Assembly (NCBI GenBank): GCA_036620675.1
Contig: JAZHEE010000009.1
Strand: one strand, 5' to 3'
DNA from: Jejubacter sp036620675
GTDB taxonomy: Bacteria > Pseudomonadota > Gammaproteobacteria > Enterobacterales > Enterobacteriaceae
DNA length: 64,000 nt
The position numbers and the translations under genes are program-made. This document shows, one piece after another, positions 61,136-64,000 of the stretch (positions are counted from its first letter, which is position 1; each line of letters begins with the position of its first letter). The notes beneath the pieces are model-generated. The model ran no database searches. It was not told where the DNA came from and saw nothing but the letters and a program-made list of their open reading frames with translations.

Positions 61136-61405
61136 GTGAAACCCGATATTCACCCTGGCTATCGCACCGTGGTGTTCCACGACACCAGCGCCGACCATTA
61201 CATTAAGGTGGGATCCACCATCCGTACCGAACGTCAGATTGAACTGGATGGTGTGGCGTATCCCTATGTCGCCATTGATGTGTCGTCGGTTTCTCATCCG
61301 TTTTATACCGGCAAACAGAAGATACTGACCAGTGAAGGCAGTACGGCGCGCTTTAATCAGCGCTTCGCCCGTTTCTTCAAAGGAGGCAAGGATGCAGGTC
61401 GTTAA
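61136..61405 (+). CDS. rpmE2: Zinc-independent 50S ribosomal protein L31 type B
   Basis: The start is GTG 61136, with AAGAGGAG six bases before it. The 89 residues (MKPDIHPGYRTVVFHDTSAD) match YkgM. The zinc-binding cysteines of ordinary L31 are absent. In zinc shortage this paralogue replaces L31 and frees ribosomal zinc. It overlaps rpmJ2 by 14 bases and follows a Zur-like site. Confidence 0.95.
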   Translation: MKPDIHPGYRTVVFHDTSADHYIKVGSTIRTERQIELDGVAYPYVAIDVSSVSHPFYTGKQKILTSEGSTARFNQRFARFFKGGKDAGR

Positions 61406-61532
61406 TTCGCTGCGCGGTGCAAAGCAACGTCATCCGGACTGTCGCATTGTTCGGCGCAAGGGAAGGCTGTATGTGATCTGCAAAGCGAATCCGCGCTTTA
61501 AAGCGGTGCAGGGCAGAAAGAAAAAACGATAA
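61392..61532 (+). CDS. rpmJ2: Alternative 50S ribosomal protein L36 (YkgO)
   Basis: The 46-residue protein begins MQVVNSLRGAKQRHPDCRIV and ends KAVQGRKKKR, the length and pattern of E. coli YkgO. Only two cysteines remain, so the full zinc ribbon of ordinary L36 is missing. ATG 61392 follows AAAGGAGG and lies inside the end of rpmE2, so translation is coupled. Confidence 0.95.
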   Translation: MQVVNSLRGAKQRHPDCRIVRRKGRLYVICKANPRFKAVQGRKKKR

Positions 61533-61796
61533 TCGTCATCGAGACTTCCGGTGCGATGGAATGCCGTCGGGAGTCTCAATCACTTAAATATGAATAAAGT
61601 CGCGCAATGGAATTAATTTTCTTTTATCATTAATTGCTATTTCGTCTAAAAAACAACCTTCCCCGCTTATTCACACCCAATAAATTTCGCAGGCGCAATC
61701 AGATAACTCCACTTTGTTTATTAATCACAGCGATAGGCAACATCAATCAGTGATTCATCTATATTTTGACTGAGATCAAAAAAAGAGGAGGAGTTA

Positions 61797-62018
61797 ATGT
61801 CAGATGAAAAAAGAGCCGTAGCAGCATCTATTTTTGGTGAAGCTCTCCTCGAACTGGTAATTAAAAACCGTGAGGTCAGCCGCGAAACGCTGGCCATGTT
61901 GATTAAAGAAAAAGCCGAGCACGAGCAGGACGAGGATAAGATCCTGCTTTACTGGAAAGCGTGCAGCGCCCTGTTAGGTTATGGAGAAAATCGGGCGGCG
62001 CTCTACTTTGTTGAATAG
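61797..62018 (+). CDS. Small YmgB/AriR-like connector protein
   Basis: A 73-residue, largely helical protein (MSDEKRAVAASIFGEALLEL) after a strong AGGAGGAG ribosome site. The pattern of hydrophobic residues in FGEALLELVIKNREVSRETL and EDKILLYWKACSALLG resembles the YmgB/AriR family of small dimeric biofilm and acid-stress connectors, but similarity is weak. The upstream 264 bases carry no gene. It is probably a single-gene unit. Confidence 0.6.
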   Translation: MSDEKRAVAASIFGEALLELVIKNREVSRETLAMLIKEKAEHEQDEDKILLYWKACSALLGYGENRAALYFVE

Positions 62019-62201
62019 CCCCACTGGCCGCCCTCGGCGCTGCCTCCTGCGCCGGGAATCCTCTTAAAAGCGCTGGCCGGCGATACGCCGGCACATTCCG
62101 CATAGCGATACGCCATTATTCCTGACTACACTGCCGTCCGCGCCCTGTCATCCGGGGTACGGCGATAATGCCTGATTACCTTTTTGTGTCGGAGAGACAT
62201 T

Positions 62202-63308
62202 TTGGTTCGAGTATTCATAGTAGCGGCGGTTTGCCTGTCGCTGTTTGGCTTTGTCGATAATGCGTTCGCCAGGGGAGCCCAGACCCCGATGGAGTCAGTT
62301 CCGGCACCGGAATCGCTACGTCCATGCTGCGCCTTCGGTAGCAATTTGCACGTCAGCGCGTTCAATATTCCGGTGCCGTTTTACCAGATTGGCAACGTAT
62401 TGACGCTGGAAACGCTCGGTCATCATCAGTACAACGACAGCGCTTTCGGCGCCCTGAAAAACCTGTTGGGGATCAGCAAAGAGCGTAACGGGCTTATCTA
62501 CACCCGGCGCGGTGGCTTCATTGATATCGCCCACGTGCGGGATACCGCCGACAACACCCTGTATCTGTTTTCGCGGATCTACCCGCAGCTGGGGCAGGAG
62601 GGGCGTATTTTTTTCAGCAACGAACTGGGCCTGCGCCGCATTCAGCTAAATCGGTTTACGCCGCCTGCGGATCCGGCTCGACGCTTTGAACTGGCGGCGT
62701 GGCTGGCTGCGCACCTGGCCTGGCAGTTGGCCCAGTGGCACGAGATTGCCCAGTGGTACGGTTTTGAATCAGTTCCGGGGTTCCCGGAAGAAATTTCTGC
62801 GTTCTCGCCGGAAGATCTCTACTCGAATTTGCTGGGAGCCCGGCTGGCTGCTCGGGTGATATTGCAGGGAGAAGCCGGTTCGTTAAAGGCGTATAACCAG
62901 GCGATGGACAAGGCGTTACATGCGGCTCTGAACAACCTTGAGGCGGTGGATAAGAAAGAGACGGAACAGCGTTTTCGCGATGTTGACGGCGAATGGTGGG
63001 ACAGCCAGCGTCGGGTGCCGGAGAAGTTCCTGGTGCTCAATCGCAATTATGATGTGGGCGAACGCCGTACCCCCACGCCGCTCGCCGGTGAAATGCGGGC
63101 GCCCCGAACGCTGGCGCTGCCGCAGTGCATTAGCGGACTCACACTGGCGCAACTCGGAGAACTGCGTATCTATCCCACTAAGGATATGAAAGCGCTGCCG
63201 GTACCGGAAAGGTTCTATGCGCCGCATGACTTTCCGATTCTGGCCCAACACGCAGCAGCGACCGACCGGGCGCTGCTGCAAAAGCGGCATAGCGACCCGC
63301 TGCGTTGA
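62202..63308 (+). CDS. DUF4056 family exported protein
   Basis: The start is TTG 62202, with GGAGAG about five bases before it. An in-frame TTG at 62184 lies before that site. The 368 residues open with a signal peptide (VFIVAAVCLSLFGFVDNAFA). RPCCAFGSNL, GGFIDIAHVRDTADNT and LAQWHEIAQWYGFESVPGF are the blocks I associate with DUF4056. The conserved His and Glu in QWHEIAQWYG hint at a metal site, but no function is known. It is probably periplasmic or lipid-associated. It is followed by the argU promoter. Confidence 0.78.
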   Translation: MVRVFIVAAVCLSLFGFVDNAFARGAQTPMESVPAPESLRPCCAFGSNLHVSAFNIPVPFYQIGNVLTLETLGHHQYNDSAFGALKNLLGISKERNGLIYTRRGGFIDIAHVRDTADNTLYLFSRIYPQLGQEGRIFFSNELGLRRIQLNRFTPPADPARRFELAAWLAAHLAWQLAQWHEIAQWYGFESVPGFPEEISAFSPEDLYSNLLGARLAARVILQGEAGSLKAYNQAMDKALHAALNNLEAVDKKETEQRFRDVDGEWWDSQRRVPEKFLVLNRNYDVGERRTPTPLAGEMRAPRTLALPQCISGLTLAQLGELRIYPTKDMKALPVPERFYAPHDFPILAQHAAATDRALLQKRHSDPLR

Positions 63309-63350
63309 GTATGCTATTGGTTATAACGCCAGCATATGGCGCCAAAGCCA

Positions 63351-63378
63351 TTGACTCACCGGTGGCTGAACGTATAAT
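63351..63378 (+). promoter_or_regulatory. argU promoter
   Basis: TTGACT (63351-63356) and TATAAT (63373-63378) are separated by 16 bases and lie 36 bases before the tRNA. This is a near-consensus sigma-70 promoter. Confidence 0.88.
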
Positions 63379-63414
63379 TCAGCCACTTTATTCTGTAAGA
63401 TAAAGCCTTTCCGG

Positions 63415-63491
<77 letters not shown>

Positions 63492-63850
63492 TTTAAAATC
63501 AGTAGGTTACGCCTCTTTAATTTCCTCCGAATTATCTAAGTGGGACATGTTTGTGACATGAATCCTGAAATTTAGGTTACCCCTGGCCCGATAGACATAT
63601 CCTGTCCTCACGATTAGGTCTGTTCAAAGGCCCCGGACTAACGCCGCTGAGGTGACAGTGACGTTGGCCCGGTTGTAGAACACTTTATCTAATTGAATAT
63701 ACCGGTGCAGCCCAGGTCGCATAAGGATGACTACCTCTGGAGAACTCTCTCGCAGGTGGTGGTTCGTGAGAAATCAATACCCCGGTATTATCAGGAAAAT
63801 AGTAACGAACCAAATTAAAATAATTCCTGTCGTCAGGGCATGTTTCCGAT
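63492..63850. other. Spacer downstream of argU
   Basis: No gene is confidently seen in 359 bases. A minus-strand frame at about 63525-63640 is open for 38 codons and ends IHVTNMSHLDNSEEIKEA. It could be the tail of a decayed gene such as an integrase, but I cannot confirm it. No repeat of the argU 3' end occurs inside the window. Confidence 0.4.
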
Positions 63851-64000
63851 TAGATTAGCCCCATAGATCACCAGACGCTTCGCCTCTCTTAAAATAAGAG
63901 GTAGTCTTGGAACTATGTTTAATACCAGTCAGAATAATAAGATGGTTGAAGTGTTATCAGGGCCTGAGCGGCGTCGGCGTCGTACACCGCAGGAAAAAAT
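63851..64000 (+). mobile_element. IS3-family (IS2-like) insertion sequence, left end
   Basis: The stretch TAGATTAGCCCCATAGATCA resembles the IS2 terminal repeat (TAGACTGGCCCCCTGAATCT). It is followed, as in IS2, by a short AT-rich leader and then orfA. The element continues past the right edge, so its full length and target duplication cannot be seen. Confidence 0.75.
63915..64000 (+). CDS. IS3-family transposase OrfA, N-terminal fragment
   Basis: The first 28 residues (MFNTSQNNKMVEVLSGPERR onward) are visible. The segment VEVLSGPERRRRRTPQEK is very close to the start of IS2 InsC, which begins MIDVLGPEKRRRRTTQEK. Translation may start at ATG 63915 or at ATG 63942 in the same frame. The product would carry an N-terminal helix-turn-helix and be fused to OrfB by frameshifting. 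Confidence 0.8.
   Translation, partial: MFNTSQNNKMVEVLSGPERRRRRTPQEK

Noticed and set aside
63525..63640. A minus-strand 38-codon frame beside argU that could be the C-terminus of a phage integrase.
   Set aside because: Location fits, but I recognise no integrase motif (such as the catalytic Tyr region), and no duplicate of the argU 3' end is visible in the window.

Overview
The window looks like a chromosomal segment of an enteric gamma-proteobacterium of the Enterobacteriaceae. The housekeeping backbone (cueR, ybbJ, qmcA, cnoX, ybbO, tesA, ybbA, ybbP, selU, purK, purE, lpxH, ppiB, cysS, ybcJ, folD, a fim cluster, fimZ and argU) follows the order known from Escherichia and Salmonella, and an ERIC element lies between ybbO and cnoX. 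I cannot name the species from sequence alone. Differences from E. coli are the absence of fetAB between qmcA and cnoX, and a porin gene where E. coli has rhsD.

Region 1 (1-27.4 kb) is accessory. It holds a large BigA-like autotransporter that runs off the left edge and begins after a 25-residue polyasparagine tract, then a LuxR-type regulator, a gene-poor spacer with a small 47-codon gene, and a DUF1479 (YbiU-like) gene. Next comes a complete contact-dependent inhibition (CDI) locus: cdiB, a 3190-residue cdiA, and a DUF2247-type immunity gene. It is followed by an orphan, mutated cdiA-CT module carrying an EndoU-type nuclease domain with its own immunity gene. Each toxin/immunity pair is followed by an antisense symE gene (the second is truncated) and a shared hairpin-rich spacer of about 560 bp, and a third short cdiA scar closes the array. 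A three-lipoprotein operon (CsgG-like, DUF4810, DUF799) ends the region.

Region 2 (27.4-44.3 kb) is mostly core: a GPH-family sugar symporter, cueR, ybbJ-qmcA, cnoX, ybbO, tesA, the ybbA-ybbP ABC exporter, the porin, selU, purEK with a PurR operator, a YbdJ-like membrane protein, lpxH, ppiB and cysS.

Region 3 (44.3-49.5 kb) looks like an insertion at the 3' end of cysS. It carries a YadA-type trimeric autotransporter with two frameshifts, both in seven-G tracts, a lipoprotein predicted to stay in the inner membrane, and a winged-helix-like regulator. It ends in a decayed second copy of the cysS 3' end followed by a terminator. A metallo-beta-lactamase-fold hydrolase and a NupG-type nucleoside transporter follow as a two-gene operon.

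Region 4 (51.8-64 kb) holds ybcJ and folD, a Salmonella-type fimAICDHF operon with fimZ (no fimY or fimW seen), a gene-poor stretch, the zinc-independent ribosomal protein genes rpmE2-rpmJ2 behind a Zur-like palindrome, a YmgB/AriR-like small protein, a DUF4056 protein, and tRNA-Arg(UCU). An IS3-family (IS2-like) element runs off the right edge. Five of the eleven arginine codons in fimZ are AGA or AGG, the codons read by or depending on the argU tRNA nearby.
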